Assembly: GCA_010093485.1 (NCBI GenBank)
Contig: MU001498.1
Span: forward strand, 1,503,126 to 1,567,125
Reading direction: 5' to 3'
Length of the DNA: 64,000 nucleotides
From: Karstenula rhodostoma CBS 690.94
Taxonomy: Eukaryota; Ascomycota; Dothideomycetes; Pleosporales; Didymosphaeriaceae
Part shown: in pieces, positions 21,323 through 31,829 of the stretch
Layout of the letters: each line of letters starts with the position of its first letter
Position numbering within the stretch: position 1 is the stretch's first letter
Notes under the pieces: generated by a model
What the model was told of the DNA's origin: nothing
Databases searched by the model: none
Seen by the model: only the letters and a program-made list of their open reading frames with translations
Program-made: the position numbers and the translations under genes

Positions 21323-22691
21323 ATGACTCTCCCCAAGAGCGAACCCATTGCCATCATCGGCGGCGGTGCATTTGGCCTGTCCACAGCACTCGAGCTCTCA
21401 AGAAATGGCTACACCAACATCACAGTTTTCGAGAAGGACGAGGAGATCCCGTCGCGCTGGTCCGCTGCAAACGACCTCAACAAGATTGCACGTGCAGAGT
21501 ATGAGGACGACTGGTACACTGATCTCGCAATCGTATGTCTTCCCCTCGAACAGACCGTCTCGAAAACCCTTCTAACATGCAAACCAGGAAGCAATAAAAG
21601 AATGGCAAACGCCCTTCTACGCGCCTTACTTCCACCGCGTCGGCTTCCTGAACTGCTGCTCGGAGGCCGCGTCGCAAAAGGCCATCGACACAATGGAGCG
21701 GTTTAAGGCGGCTGCAGAGCGCAGCGCAGTCATGAAGCCCTTCGTCCACAGGGTCAGCGACCGCAAAGACCTCCTCCAGGCGTGCTGGCAGTTCACCGGC
21801 GCCCTGCCCGGCTGGAAAGGCTACATCAACACATACGACGGCTATGTGCACTCCGCGAATGCGCTGCGCGGCGTCTACCGTGCTGCGAGGTCTAACGGTG
21901 TAAGGTTTTTCCTCGGCGAGAAGGTCGGCGCAGTTGAGGAGGTTGTCTACGAGAACACCAGCCGGGGCAGGCGGAGCACGGGTGTGCGAACCAAAGATGG
22001 CCGCGTACATCCCGCATCGCTCGTCGTCGTCGCCGTAGGAGCAGCTGCACACAAGATACTGCCCGAGCTGGGTACCAACGTATCCGCCAAGTCGTGGTCC
22101 GTCGCCCACGTGCGCCTCACCGACGACGAGACGGCAGCCCTCCGCGGCATCCCCGTTGTCTATGCCCGCGACCTGGGCTTCTTCTTCGAGCCGGACCAAA
22201 AGACCAACCTCCTCAAGTTGTGCCCCATGGGCGGCGGCTACGTCAACACAGATCCTGCGAGCGGCGTGTCGAAAGCCCCAGAGGGGGTCAACCGCTTTGT
22301 GCCGTACGAGGACGAGCTCAAGATGAAGGAGCTGCTGCGCCAGACGCTGCCACACCTTGCGGACCGGCCGTTGGTGGAGAAGTCACTGTGCTGGTTCGCC
22401 GATACCGACGACTCGGACTTCATCATCGACTACGTGCCCAAGACTTCATCGTCAGTCATGGTCATGACCGGCGATTCTGGTCACGGTTTCAAGATGTTTC
22501 CCATTGTCGGCCGCTGGGTCCGGGATCTGTTGAATGCATCGGGAGGGCAACAGCCGATCAAGAGGTGGCGATGGAGGGAACCGAAGCCCGTCAACGGCGA
22601 AACGAGTCAGGATGCCGATGTAAGCTGGCGGGTGGGAGATATCCGGGAACTGCGCGATTTGTCGGAGCACCCAATGAAGGCGAAGTTGTAA
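21323..22691 (+). CDS. FAD-dependent amino-acid/amine oxidase (DAO superfamily, sarcosine/pipecolate/fructosyl-amine oxidase type)
   Basis: The two exons are 21323-21532 and 21588-22691 (55-nt intron), giving 437 residues. The N-terminal Rossmann motif is IAIIGGGAFGLSTALELS, and FEKDE carries the acidic residue that binds the FAD ribose. The C-terminal flavin segment is TGDSGHGFKMFPIVG, as in the monomeric sarcosine oxidase group. LCWFADTDDSDFIIDYVP places a Cys where this group attaches FAD covalently. Family members oxidise secondary amines and imino acids such as sarcosine, pipecolate, N-methyl amino acids and fructosyl amino acids. In this cluster a proline-like imino acid (hydroxyproline isomer or N-methylproline) is an attractive but unproven substrate. 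No C-terminal peroxisomal SKL-type signal is obvious (ends AKL, a weak PTS1-like tripeptide). Confidence 0.88.
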
Positions 22692-23003
22692 TTTTGTTGG
22701 TTCATGGTTGCATAATGCAGGTTTGAGTGCGGATTAGATGATTTTTTTTTCTGAACCCTGACGGTTGAACCTCTTGTGGCTTTGATAAATCCTCGTGCGT
22801 GATGGACATGCCCAGATTGATTGGGGGGCTTCTCTGTGAAGCCGCTCTGTATGATCCCACGACACGCTACACGTCTTCGGGCTAACCTCTGCATTGCATG
22901 TTTCTAGGGTGTATCGTAAGTAGAACGCCAGTAAAAATATCCGGAGCCTTTGCCACCCAGTGCGCGCTGTTGTCACCAATCTTCAGCTTGACACAGTAAT
23001 ACT
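22692..23003. other. Convergent intergenic region
   Basis: 312 bp between the convergent FAD oxidase and transcription-factor genes. I see no gene. Confidence 0.6.
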
Positions 23004-25693
23004 CTAAATCGGGTGTTGCTGCGCATCTACCATTGGATACGTATCCATAGTCGCGAACGTATTGAACCAATCTGTCGTGCCCAGATCCATCGACTCCGCC
23101 ACAGCAAGAATCTGCTCTGCCGTCAGATCGTCGCCGAACCCGCTGCTCTCATCGCTAAACGCAGTGTACATCCCCATAGCTTCGGGGCTCATCATCGTCC
23201 GCGGCGATTGCATATCGCGAGGCATAGGGTATCCCTCCGGTGGTGGTTGGTGCTGGCCAATGATGGGTTGCTGTTGTGGTTGACGCGGAAGAGGTGCGAA
23301 GGGTTGGAGCGGTGGGTATTGCTGCGGCGTTCGGTTTGCAGAGTATTCGGAAAGCATCATCTCCAGCTTGCGTAGCTCGGCACACCTGAATTCGGCAATT
23401 TTGTTCCCGTTTGACACCATGGTGTCGAGGAAAGCGAAGGCTTTGTTGAGCCAGGCGGAACTATCTTCGGATAGGGTATCATCAACGAATCGTATCAGCA
23501 CCAGGACCATTGTCGAGACAAAGAGGGAATCTAAGTCCCACGGGAGAAAGGTCTCTATTGCATTCGTCAGCTTCAGCGAACTTGGAAATACGCTGCATTG
23601 GTCGTACCTAATAGGTCTTGGTCTTGCAGGCTTTCGAGGATGTTCAGAATCTTCTGTGAAGCATCTAGCGACATGCTTAATAGAGGCCTGATCTTGCGAG
23701 AAGACACCAGCGGGCCCACCTCCTTTGGAGACTCGAACGCTTTCTTCAGACAACAGAACAATAACGGTCTTGTGGTTACAACGATTGTCTGCGCAAAGCG
23801 ATCAGCGGGGAGCCCTACGTAAAAGCCTCGTCGAGTTTACAGGTGTGTGCATAATATACCGAGGGCTGACGTACCTGATAATACATTAAGTGTAGATGCG
23901 CAGGCATTCTCGATATGCCGCCGAACCGCTCGACTGAATGCAAAGGGAAAGAATTCCGTAGTTCCTCTGCGATTGCTGCCATATCGTTGAGCAACGCCTT
24001 TATGCTGATAACGAACTTCTTGCGGAGGCGACCTTTCGGGCCGTAAACACCTGCATATTGTCAGCCTCTGGCCTATAAACAACCTCATTGCTACTATGTT
24101 TGAGAAAGACAGTGACCAGAGCTCATTTGACGTACTTCTCGCTATATCCGCATATATACGCGCGAGCTTGATCTGCATCCTCAGTGCCGCTGTCCGCTGA
24201 ACAGAGCCAGGGAAGTGTGTAAGCTGACACGTTATCTCGTCATCTCGTATCGACTGTGGGACACCCATCTGTGAACTCATCTGTCGGTCGAGGATATAGA
24301 TGGACCACCAAATCTTGCGACATCGCTGAACGAATGCCTCGCCTAGCTCTCTCGCTGGCATGTCGGTGTGCATACCCTCTGCTAATGCTATTCGCATCGC
24401 CTGGCCTATCTGGGTGGTACTCAGCAATTGTTGCAAAGGTGCAAGCAGGTGAAACTTACTGTTACATGTGCTGCGTTGCGTGAGTCTAGTGCTTGCAGGT
24501 ACAGAGCAATGCCGCACAGTATCTCTGTTGCCACGAGTGGTTCTTGGCACAATCGGTTGGTATCGGGGAGTAGCTGAAGAGCGTGTACGAAGAAGTCGGC
24601 CCCGGGCGGCTTAGATTCTCTATGTTTGCGTTGTACGAGAGTCCTCCCGAAGGCGATGATCAGTAGAAACTGAACGTACCACAAGCTATCTTGAAGCTTG
24701 TTAGGGTTTGCATTGCCGTAGAAGGCGTGCAGTTTGGCGTTGAACTCCTCTTCGTCAAACAGATGTACCAACTGCCCACAGTGGAACTTGACGGCGTTGA
24801 TGAGAAATATAGCGTAGTCGATGCTTGGAATGACAGGTGCATTCGTCTCGGGCAGGCTACGAGTGCCGTCCTGCCATTCGCATGCGTGTCAGCAAGGTAC
24901 GAACAGCTAAAGCTTTGTATACATTGGGTTGGAATGACGTACCCATGGAAGTTTGTAGGCCGAGCCATCGAACAGGAACTCTGTTCCTGGTAGAGGAGTA
25001 CTGCGGATATGCTGATGAACCACATTCAATACCTGGCCATGGAAAGACCAATTGGACGAAGTCCCTAGGTAGAAAGTTCTCCCGGAAGATGCGGCCAAGA
25101 ACTTCGATGGCGATTCAAGCAAGGGGTTTGTCAATTCATGACTTTCCCCATTCCCGTGATCTGTCTTTGGAGAATCCTCCCGCGTCTCTGCAGGACTCGA
25201 TCGAGAGGTCTCCATAGGCTCATGGTCACCGCTGTGAGGGGGCTGGAGAGGATGTTCCCGGCGCGAGCTGCCAGCCTGAACTGGTTCTTCGCCATGTTCT
25301 CGAGATTGTTGAGGCAGCTCATGGGTCGTTTCTATGTGGCTTAGACTTCGCTCCAAGCGAGCGACTTTTTGCTGCAGATCGGAAAGATAGCTATCAACGG
25401 TCAGCTTGAAGCACGTCGCTGCAGACCACAATATGTCCGGCCAAATGCCCCGAGAACCGAAAAAGGCCTGACTTACCCCTGCGTTACCAGCACCTTGTTG
25501 TCCCGGTCGTCAAAAACGCAGCTCAGGCTCCTCTTCGTACAGTTCACACAAGGCTGCAGTCCCGAACACTTGATCTTCTGTCGGCGACACCGTGAGCACC
25601 TTCACTGATAAGCGGATGCACGTCCATCGGAAGGGTTCCCTACGCGTTGGAAGATCGCTTAGAAGCGCGTCGCTGTTCACTCGAGTTCGCCAT
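23004..25693 (-). CDS. Zn(II)2Cys6 transcription factor, Put3-like
   Basis: Likely pathway-specific regulator of the surrounding catabolic genes. Exon 1 starts at 25693 (MANSSEQRRASKRSSN). A ~44-nt intron ending in AAG is needed to reach the zinc cluster ACSRCRRQKIKCSG followed by LQPCVNCTKRSLSCVF, spacing CX2CX6CX5CX2CX6C. A second intron (GTAAGT..GATAG) precedes YLSDLQQKVARLERSL, a coiled-coil dimerisation helix. The order KVLV-TQGYLSDLQQKV resembles yeast Put3 after its zinc cluster. The central fungal-specific domain includes IGQAMRIALAEGMH and KIWWSIYILDRQMSSQMG. The C-terminus is acidic and Gln/Pro-rich, ending VDAQQHPI. Several further introns are present; I did not fix every boundary. 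A CGG-N8-CCG site lies about 360 bp upstream, so autoregulation is possible. Confidence 0.87.
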
Positions 25694-26131
25694 TGTGTGC
25701 ATTGCAACAGCAAGGGTGTCACATCGCTAGCCGCAGCAATACAACGGTCCCACGGTATGCGGATATGGGCGGCGTGGGCTGTGAGGTCAGGCGCGTCACG
25801 TTACGAGATAGACGGGAAGTTGCGGGGAAAGCCCAACACTAGCCGAACGTGGCTGCCTGGCGCGTCCCGTTGTCTCCTCTCTGAGTTTTCTCCCTCTTCC
25901 TCCGTTTCCTTCAACAACCGCTTGCTCGCAACAGATGCTTTGAATTTACACGTCATCTATCAGGCAACCTGCAGGCTCAGATCTACTTGTGGAGCCTTAT
26001 CGTTCCCCCAGGAAAATGCGGCGCTTTCAAGTATAGCGCGTGCATGGGCCACCGGTCGCCCTCCCGATCCCAACATCGCACCGGCGCTGTCCAGATATCG
26101 CGATTACTCTGGCTGGCTGGCCGATGGAGAA
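25694..26131. other. Transcription factor promoter / aminotransferase 3' region
   Basis: 438 bp with a CGG-N8-CCG repeat at 26053-26066. I see no gene. Confidence 0.55.
26053..26066. promoter_or_regulatory. CGG-N8-CCG inverted repeat (regulator promoter)
   Basis: CGG, spacer tcgccctc, CCG, about 360 bp upstream of the transcription-factor ATG and just beyond the aminotransferase stop. May mediate autoregulation. Confidence 0.4.
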
Positions 26132-27464
26132 TCACAAGTGCGATGACGGCGAGCTCGTCACCTTGACGAGCGCCGAAGCTACGTGCTCGATGTTGCTCCG
26201 ACTCAGCCCCGCCACGTTGATGCGCCCGTTCTGCAGCATGTGGATGTGGAACTCGGCGGCGAGGCGCTCGCATTGCTGCGGGCTCAGCGGGAGGAAGCAA
26301 AACAGGCCGGTGGACGAGAGAATCGACCCCCAGTTGCCTTGAGCCTTTGAGCATGTCAGAATTGGTGGAATGTCATCAAGTAGAGCGCAATTGGGGGTAC
26401 TCACCTCACGCTTCTCGACCAGCTCCGCATACAGTGCCCTCCTGTTGTCCGCAAGCCGTTTCTGAATCGTCGCCAGCTCCGTCTGCCAGTCCTGCCTTAG
26501 CTCGTCGTTGCTGAGCACAATATCCACGAGCCGCGCGCCATACGCCGGACTCGACGAGAACTCCCATCGAATCAAGCATCTCAACCTCTCATACACCTTC
26601 GCCGCAACCTCCCTATCCCCGCTCACAGCATGCAGCACACCAACCCTCTCTCCATACAGCCCAAAGTTCTTCGAGAACGACTGACAAGCAAGAAGCTCGA
26701 AGCCCCTTCTTGCAAACAGCCGCAGACCATACGCGTCGTCGTCTAGCGACGCCCCCAGGCCCTGGTACGCCATGTCGAACAAGGGGAATAGCTTCCTCGC
26801 CTCCATCGCGTCAGCCAGCTCGTCCCACTGCGCGCGCGAGAAGTCCGCGCCAGATGGGTTGTGGCAGCAGCCCTGCAGCACGAATATGCTCCCTTCATCC
26901 GCCGTCCTCGTCGCATCGAGCACAGAGGTGAAATCTACCGTTCCCGTTGAGGCGTCGTAGTGCTTGTACGTCACCACCTCGAGCCCAACGAGATTAAACA
27001 GCGGGACGTAGTTACCCCACGCGGGGGTGCCGACGTAGACTTTCTTCCCCTTGAACGCAGGCGTGCGGGCGAGGAAGAGCGCGCCGAGGTGGATAGCACC
27101 CGTGCCGGAGATGGCTTGTACAGACGTCGCTCTCCCCGAAGATATGACATCTGCCTCCCATCCGAACAGCACTTTCGCAGCATTGGCCAGGAATCCTGCG
27201 TTGCCGGTTGTCACTTCATAGTCGTGGTTCGCGTCTTGCCGTGCGAGGATGCGTTTTGCCTGGGTTCTTGTGATTAGACTCTCACTGCGACTTGTGGGCG
27301 GGTATACCCACCGCCTTCAGCGCCCCCAGCTCATGATACTGCCCCCTCTCATTCCTGTACACGCCCACGCCGAGATCGACCTTCTCAGACGCAGTGTCTG
27401 CCCGCACCCGCTGCGAGAGCTGATACACGGGGTCGGCGGGGCTGGGGAGAACGCTGCGGAACAT
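26132..27464 (-). CDS. Aspartate-type aminotransferase (class I, PLP)
   Basis: PLP enzyme of the aspartate aminotransferase family. In hydroxyproline breakdown such an enzyme converts 4-hydroxyglutamate to 4-hydroxy-2-oxoglutarate. The three exons are 27312-27464, 26405-27259 and 26132-26344, giving 406 residues. The N-terminus is VDLGVGVYRNERGQ, the cofactor ring segment FVLQGCCHNPSGADF, then DMAYQGLGASLDDDAY, and the PLP lysine lies in QSFSKNFGLYGERVGV. The start MFRSVLPSPADPVYQL is preferred; an in-frame ATG at 27512 would add 16 residues. No mitochondrial presequence is evident, so the product is probably cytosolic. The second intron (60 nt) is a multiple of three without a stop, so retention would add 20 residues. 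A CGG-N8-CCG site lies 165 bp upstream. Confidence 0.92.
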
Positions 27465-27993
27465 GCTAGCAGTTGCGGAAAAGCTGAATGCAGGAAACGG
27501 TAAGGTAATCAACAGAGTCTGGCTATCCAGCGCTTATACCTCCGTGCATGTATACATACCTCCTAGACTACCCTACTCTAGCCGTGTTTGACATCCGAGC
27601 AATATATGTGGGACCTGAGCTGTACGCCCGGGATACCATCCGAGGTCCCGCGTACTCGCGGACGCGGGGAAAATCGTCGAGTGGCGATCGGGGGCTCAGC
27701 GATTATTGTGGCTCTGGCCGTGCGTTGTTCGCGCTTTACCCTCTGGGGGTTGCCGTACTGTGGCACTGAAGTAGGAATGTTGAGTAGCCAACTTTACGCC
27801 TGACCAAAGCTGATCTAGAAACCAGGACATGACAACATGCCGTTACAAGTGGGTCCCGTGACTCTGATTGCGATTGTATAATCCATGCACGTCTATCGTC
27901 TATCGTCTATCGATACTCTCTCCGTGCGTCAAAAACCAGCACTGGAGCACAGAACCCCAGCCCACTCCGACTCTACCCGTCAAGTCCCGCTTC
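27465..27993. other. Aminotransferase promoter / permease 3' region
   Basis: 529 bp with a CGG-N8-CCG repeat (27629-27642) and a short tandem repeat of the 7-mer ctatcgt at about 27892-27914. I see no gene. Confidence 0.55.
27629..27642. promoter_or_regulatory. CGG-N8-CCG inverted repeat (aminotransferase promoter)
   Basis: CGG, spacer gataccat, CCG, about 165 bp upstream of the aminotransferase ATG. Confidence 0.45.
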
Positions 27994-29875
27994 TCACTTC
28001 TCCTCATCCACCTTCCTCCGCTTCGTAAAGCAGCTCCCGAACATATTCCCCACATCCTTCCAGAACCCCACATGCTCCTCCAGCGCATCCTCATACGCAT
28101 CGATAATCGGCTTATCCCATATCAAATCCGCCTCGCTCGCCTTGATGAACTTGGTCTTCTTCCACAGCTTCCACCCCACGAACAGCACCGGGTCCACCAG
28201 CAGCATCATGTAGTACGTGAAGAACGCATCGATGGTGAAGTTCCCGGGCAGGAACGTAGTGTACCCGTAGCAGGTAACGACACCGATCAAAAACGCGAGG
28301 GGTATGTATGCCGACCAGGGTTGGAAGTGGCCGAAGTAGGGCAGGCTGCGGCGGTCGAGGCCCTGTGCCTTGCACGCGCGGTAGAAGAAGATGAAGTTGA
28401 TGCAGATGACGATGTAGTCGATGATTTGGGCGCCGGTGATGATGTTTGTGAGCCAGGTGAGGACTTTGGAGGAGCCCGAGGAGGCGTTGAGGAAGGCAAG
28501 GAAGGGGAACAGGGTGGTGATGCAGAGGCAGTAGATGGGGACGCCGGCTTTGGTGCACTTGCGGAGGAAGCGGGGCGCTTGGCCTTCGATGGCGAGGCCG
28601 TAGAGGGAGCGCGTGCCGTAGTACGTGTAGGCGTTGCCGGCGGAGAAGATGGAGGTTACAAGGAGGGCGTTGGTGAGGTGGGGGAGGCCTTCGATGCCTA
28701 GGTCTGGGAGAGGTCAGTTTGGGTACTCGAGGGAGGATGGGGGACGGGGACGTACTGTTCATAGCGATGACGTAGGGGGAGGCTGCTGCAGTGCCGGCGC
28801 CGTCGGACTCGCCGTTGAAGATGTCGAGGAGAGTCTTGTTGTTGTATGGGATGACAATACCGACGCACAGCGCGCTGCCGATGAAGAACAGACCGAAACG
28901 TGCGTAAGTGGCCTTGAATGCCTGCTTGAGGTACTTTCGCGGACTCTTGACCTCGCCAGCAACCATGGACACGTACTCGGGGCCGACGACGGTAAAAGCC
29001 GCACTCCATAGGGCACCGAGGAATCCCTCGAACCGTCCAAGAGGGCCCGTGGTGATGTTTTCAGCGAAGGCGCCCGGATTTTTCCAGTAGCGGAAGCCAT
29101 ACGCGTCACGTTTTGGATTGCCGCCGACCATGGTGATGAAGGTGAAAGAGAAAAGCATGAGCAGGAGGAAGACCTTCCCGAGGGCAAGCCAGAACTCGCA
29201 CTCTCCGTACCACTTGACCACAAAAGCGTTGATGCAGAAATAGAGCACAATGCATGCTGCCACAACAGCTTCCACGGGTATATCGTCGCGCCAGAAGGAC
29301 AAGACAAGGTTCAGTGCGGTAATCTCAAAGGGGATAAGAATGGCCTCGTAAATGAAGAAGTCTGTAGTGATTAGTATCGTCCACTAGCCGCAGGGATGAC
29401 GGAACTTACTCCACCCGATCATGAAGCCCAGAGCCTCGTCGACCCATTTTCCAGACATGCGGATGAAACCACCGGTGACGGGCATGTAGGAGCTCATCTC
29501 GGCTTGGCAGTTGTTGACCAGTCCCAGCATGCAGGTGTAGATGGTGTAGGCGAGAAATAGAGACCCGGGGCCGCCCTTGATCAGACCGCTGGATATAGAG
29601 ACGAAGGTTGCTGTTCCAATAGATCCACCTGAGAAAGACAAGTCAGTACATGGTCCACACTTGATGCATTGCCCCGGGAAGGACTCGGAGGCTCTTGCTG
29701 TGGTCTGGGAGGACTCACCGATAGCAATCAATTGCAGCTGACGATTCCCCAGATGTCGCTGGAGTTCGTCTGCATTGCCGACATGGCCCAATCTCTGCTC
29801 GCCGGTAGTCTCGACTGGGTAGAGATCCCCGTCGGTTGAGACATTGAAGACCTTCTCGGTCTTGTTGCCCTCCAT
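27994..29875 (-). CDS. Amino-acid permease (APC/YAT family), probable proline or hydroxyproline permease
   Basis: Plasma-membrane proton-coupled amino-acid importer. Four exons give about 575 residues starting MEGNKTEKVFNVSTDGD at 29875. Splices seen: after LQLIAIG to GGSIGTATFVSI; after GFMIGW to the segment NFFIYEAILIPFEITALNLV; and AMN to NLGIEGLPHLTNALL. About twelve hydrophobic segments are present. Family signatures include the first-helix GGSIGTATFVSISSGLIKGG, YMPVTGGFIRMSGKWVDEAL, and the middle segment VGPEYVSMVAGEVKSPRKY. The cytosolic tail is lysine-rich, ending KRRKVDEEK. The closest role by context is that of A. nidulans PrnB (proline permease of a proline cluster); substrate is inferred, not read from sequence. 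Confidence 0.9.
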
Positions 29876-30445
29876 CGTGAGAGGACTCCGCAAAACAACA
29901 CTACACAAAATTGGATGGTAATGAGAGGAAAGACGAGTGGAGAGAGTGGGGATGGAAAGCTGGGGAAAGCGGTCCCAGGCCCAGTATACATATCCTTCAC
30001 CAAGGACGGCCTGGCCAGGCTCTTGCACATGGCATCGTGACCAAGTCTGGTACGGCTAGTCTCTTCACGGCGACTTAGTTGAGATGGATGTGGGCAGGAA
30101 GGGCTCCGGCGATGGCATCCCTGTCACGAACCGCTAGGTAGGTAGCGGCACGGTATCAAATCGCGGGGATCGACGGCGGACCCGGCGCGATGGTAGATGA
30201 CGGCAACGGACCCGCAATGCGGATACGGGTGTGGCTTGAAAGTAGGTCGGCAGCCACTGATATGCGCTGGTTTGGGGTTCGGGGAAGCTGATACGCCAGT
30301 CACGGAACATATGGGGTAGTTCTATTGAATTATCAAATGGTACCGAATAGTTGAACATTTAGATCTTATCTATGTCGCAGATATCTAGGGAAGAACCGAA
30401 GTAGAAAACAATCAGAGATCGAAAATGGCATGAAGGACACAATCG
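29876..30445. other. Permease promoter / aldolase 3' region
   Basis: 570 bp with a CGG-N8-CCG repeat at 30201-30214. Several further GC-rich triplets cluster at 30120-30220. I see no gene. Confidence 0.55.
30201..30214. promoter_or_regulatory. CGG-N8-CCG inverted repeat (permease promoter)
   Basis: CGG, spacer caacggac, CCG, about 326 bp upstream of the permease ATG. Confidence 0.4.
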
Positions 30446-31417
30446 CTACAATCGCGCGGAGATCTTTGCGTTGGAGCCCAAGCCCTGTTCAATCTTAGCT
30501 ACTTCGGCCATTGTAGACTTGACTTTCTCCTTGATAGGTGCTGCAGGCTCAAAGTAGGGCTTGCGCGGTTTCAGAAGCGCCACAGCGTTATCGATGCCTG
30601 CGTATCGGGCGCTGTGTATCGCAGTGGCGTACTTGGTCGCGGCAATGCCGGCCTTGATAGGCTGCTCGGCTAATGCAGCCTTTTGGTGTAGGGCCAGAGC
30701 CTCATCGTTCCGTCCCTGCTGGTATAGCTTGTAGATCTGCGCAATGGTTCTAGGGAAGACGTTGGCGAACGCCGCTATGCAGCCACTGGACCCAGAGGTT
30801 AGGCCGCCTAGGATGAAATCAGACTGGCCGCCAAAGACTGCGAAGCGCTCCTTTGGTAGGACAGCCGCCAGACGGGTGATTTTGGCGACAGAGCCGCAAG
30901 TCAGCTTGACGCCGACGATGTTGGAGTGGCGCTGGGCCAAGGTGGCGATGAGATCGGACTGGAGGTCAACGCCATTGCAGACCCCGGGAAAGTTGTAGAT
31001 GATGATGGGCAACTGGCTCTTCCGGGCAACGTCGTCGTAGAAGGCTTCCACAACCTGTGGTGTGGTTGCAGCTCCAAAGTAGGCGGGCGGGAGCAGAAGC
31101 ACCGAGTTGGCGCCCGCGTCGGCTGCATCCGCGATGTGTTCCAGAACCTGGCGTGTGGAATGGCCTCCTACGCCTGCCATGAGGGGAAAGTGCGGACCGA
31201 CCGCACGCCTTGCCGTCACGATGAGCGCCTTGCGCTCCTCGCGGGTTAGCAGAAATGTCTCTGCATTCGTCCCCAGGATAACGAGCCCGGCGAGGCCCGT
31301 CGTCGACAGGTAGTGAAAGTACCGTGCCTGCGCATCAAGTGCGAGCTCGTCGGTGTCGGGATCGAAGAAGGTAACCGCAGGGCACCAGACACCGCTGGGA
31401 GGCACACTACTCGGCAT
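30446..31417 (-). CDS. DapA-family aldolase, probable 4-hydroxy-2-oxoglutarate aldolase
   Basis: Class I (Schiff-base) aldolase of the dihydrodipicolinate synthase superfamily. The single exon encodes 323 residues. The pyruvate-binding loop is GTNAETFLL, the catalytic Tyr is in IIIYNFPGVCNG, and the Schiff-base Lys is in NIVGVKLTCGSV; FGGQSDFILGGLTSGSSGCI is the later barrel segment. Fungi make lysine by the aminoadipate route, so DapA homologues here are catabolic. Known roles of relatives are 4-hydroxy-2-oxoglutarate cleavage to glyoxylate and pyruvate (HOGA1) and sugar-acid aldolases. Beside proline dehydrogenase, P5C dehydrogenase and an aspartate aminotransferase, the HOGA role is the best fit. 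It is divergent from P5C dehydrogenase with 540 bp between ATGs. Confidence 0.87.
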   Translation of the reverse strand: MPSSVPPSGVWCPAVTFFDPDTDELALDAQARYFHYLSTTGLAGLVILGTNAETFLLTREERKALIVTARRAVGPHFPLMAGVGGHSTRQVLEHIADAADAGANSVLLLPPAYFGAATTPQVVEAFYDDVARKSQLPIIIYNFPGVCNGVDLQSDLIATLAQRHSNIVGVKLTCGSVAKITRLAAVLPKERFAVFGGQSDFILGGLTSGSSGCIAAFANVFPRTIAQIYKLYQQGRNDEALALHQKAALAEQPIKAGIAATKYATAIHSARYAGIDNAVALLKPRKPYFEPAAPIKEKVKSTMAEVAKIEQGLGSNAKISARL

Positions 31418-31435
31418 GGTTCGGCTAGTGAAGAT

Positions 31436-31461
31436 GGACAGTGAATGTGGACAGTGAATGT
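31436..31461 (+). repeat. 13-bp direct repeat ggacagtgaatgt x2
   Basis: Two perfect adjacent copies start 19 bp upstream of the aldolase ATG, within the likely 5' UTR or core promoter. Confidence 0.8.
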
Positions 31462-31509
31462 GAGGAGCAGAACAGCGTGACTGGGAGGGCAGTGACGGCG
31501 GGAACTCAG

Positions 31510-31740
31510 CTACAAAAGGCGACGATCAGTGCCAACTTCTGTACAAACACCGCGAATTTCCGCCTCGCCGGACGCGTTCTCGCAGCCATCGTGGGCCTTG
31601 ACGATGCTCGGCACGCCTGCCGGAAGGATGACAGCTTGGGTGGATGCGAAGCGGTGCTCCACAATCTCGCAAGCGTAACGCTCGGCTGCATCCCACGCGC
31701 TACGGCCGGCCTCCCGATCGCGCACGGGCTTCGTGTGCAT
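31510..31740 (-). CDS. Possible small protein, 76 aa, between aldolase and P5C dehydrogenase
   Basis: An ATG-started ORF with protein-like composition, containing DAAERYACEIVEHRFASTQ and VPSIVKAHDGCENASGEAE. I do not recognise a family. It sits entirely inside the shared promoter region of two genes. It could be a relic of a lost gene, an upstream exon or a chance ORF. Low confidence. Confidence 0.2.
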   Translation of the reverse strand: MHTKPVRDREAGRSAWDAAERYACEIVEHRFASTQAVILPAGVPSIVKAHDGCENASGEAEIRGVCTEVGTDRRLL

Positions 31741-31829
31741 GCATGCATATTGCTACCCGATGAGGAGCAGCTTGGCGTGGAGCGCACCATGCCTCACACA
31801 GTCTATTGAATGAGGGGTGTGTTCTACCC

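Noticed and set aside
30446..31417. Reading the DapA-family gene as lysine-biosynthetic dihydrodipicolinate synthase
   Set aside because: Ascomycetes make lysine through aminoadipate, and the neighbours are proline-catabolic; an aldolase role fits better.
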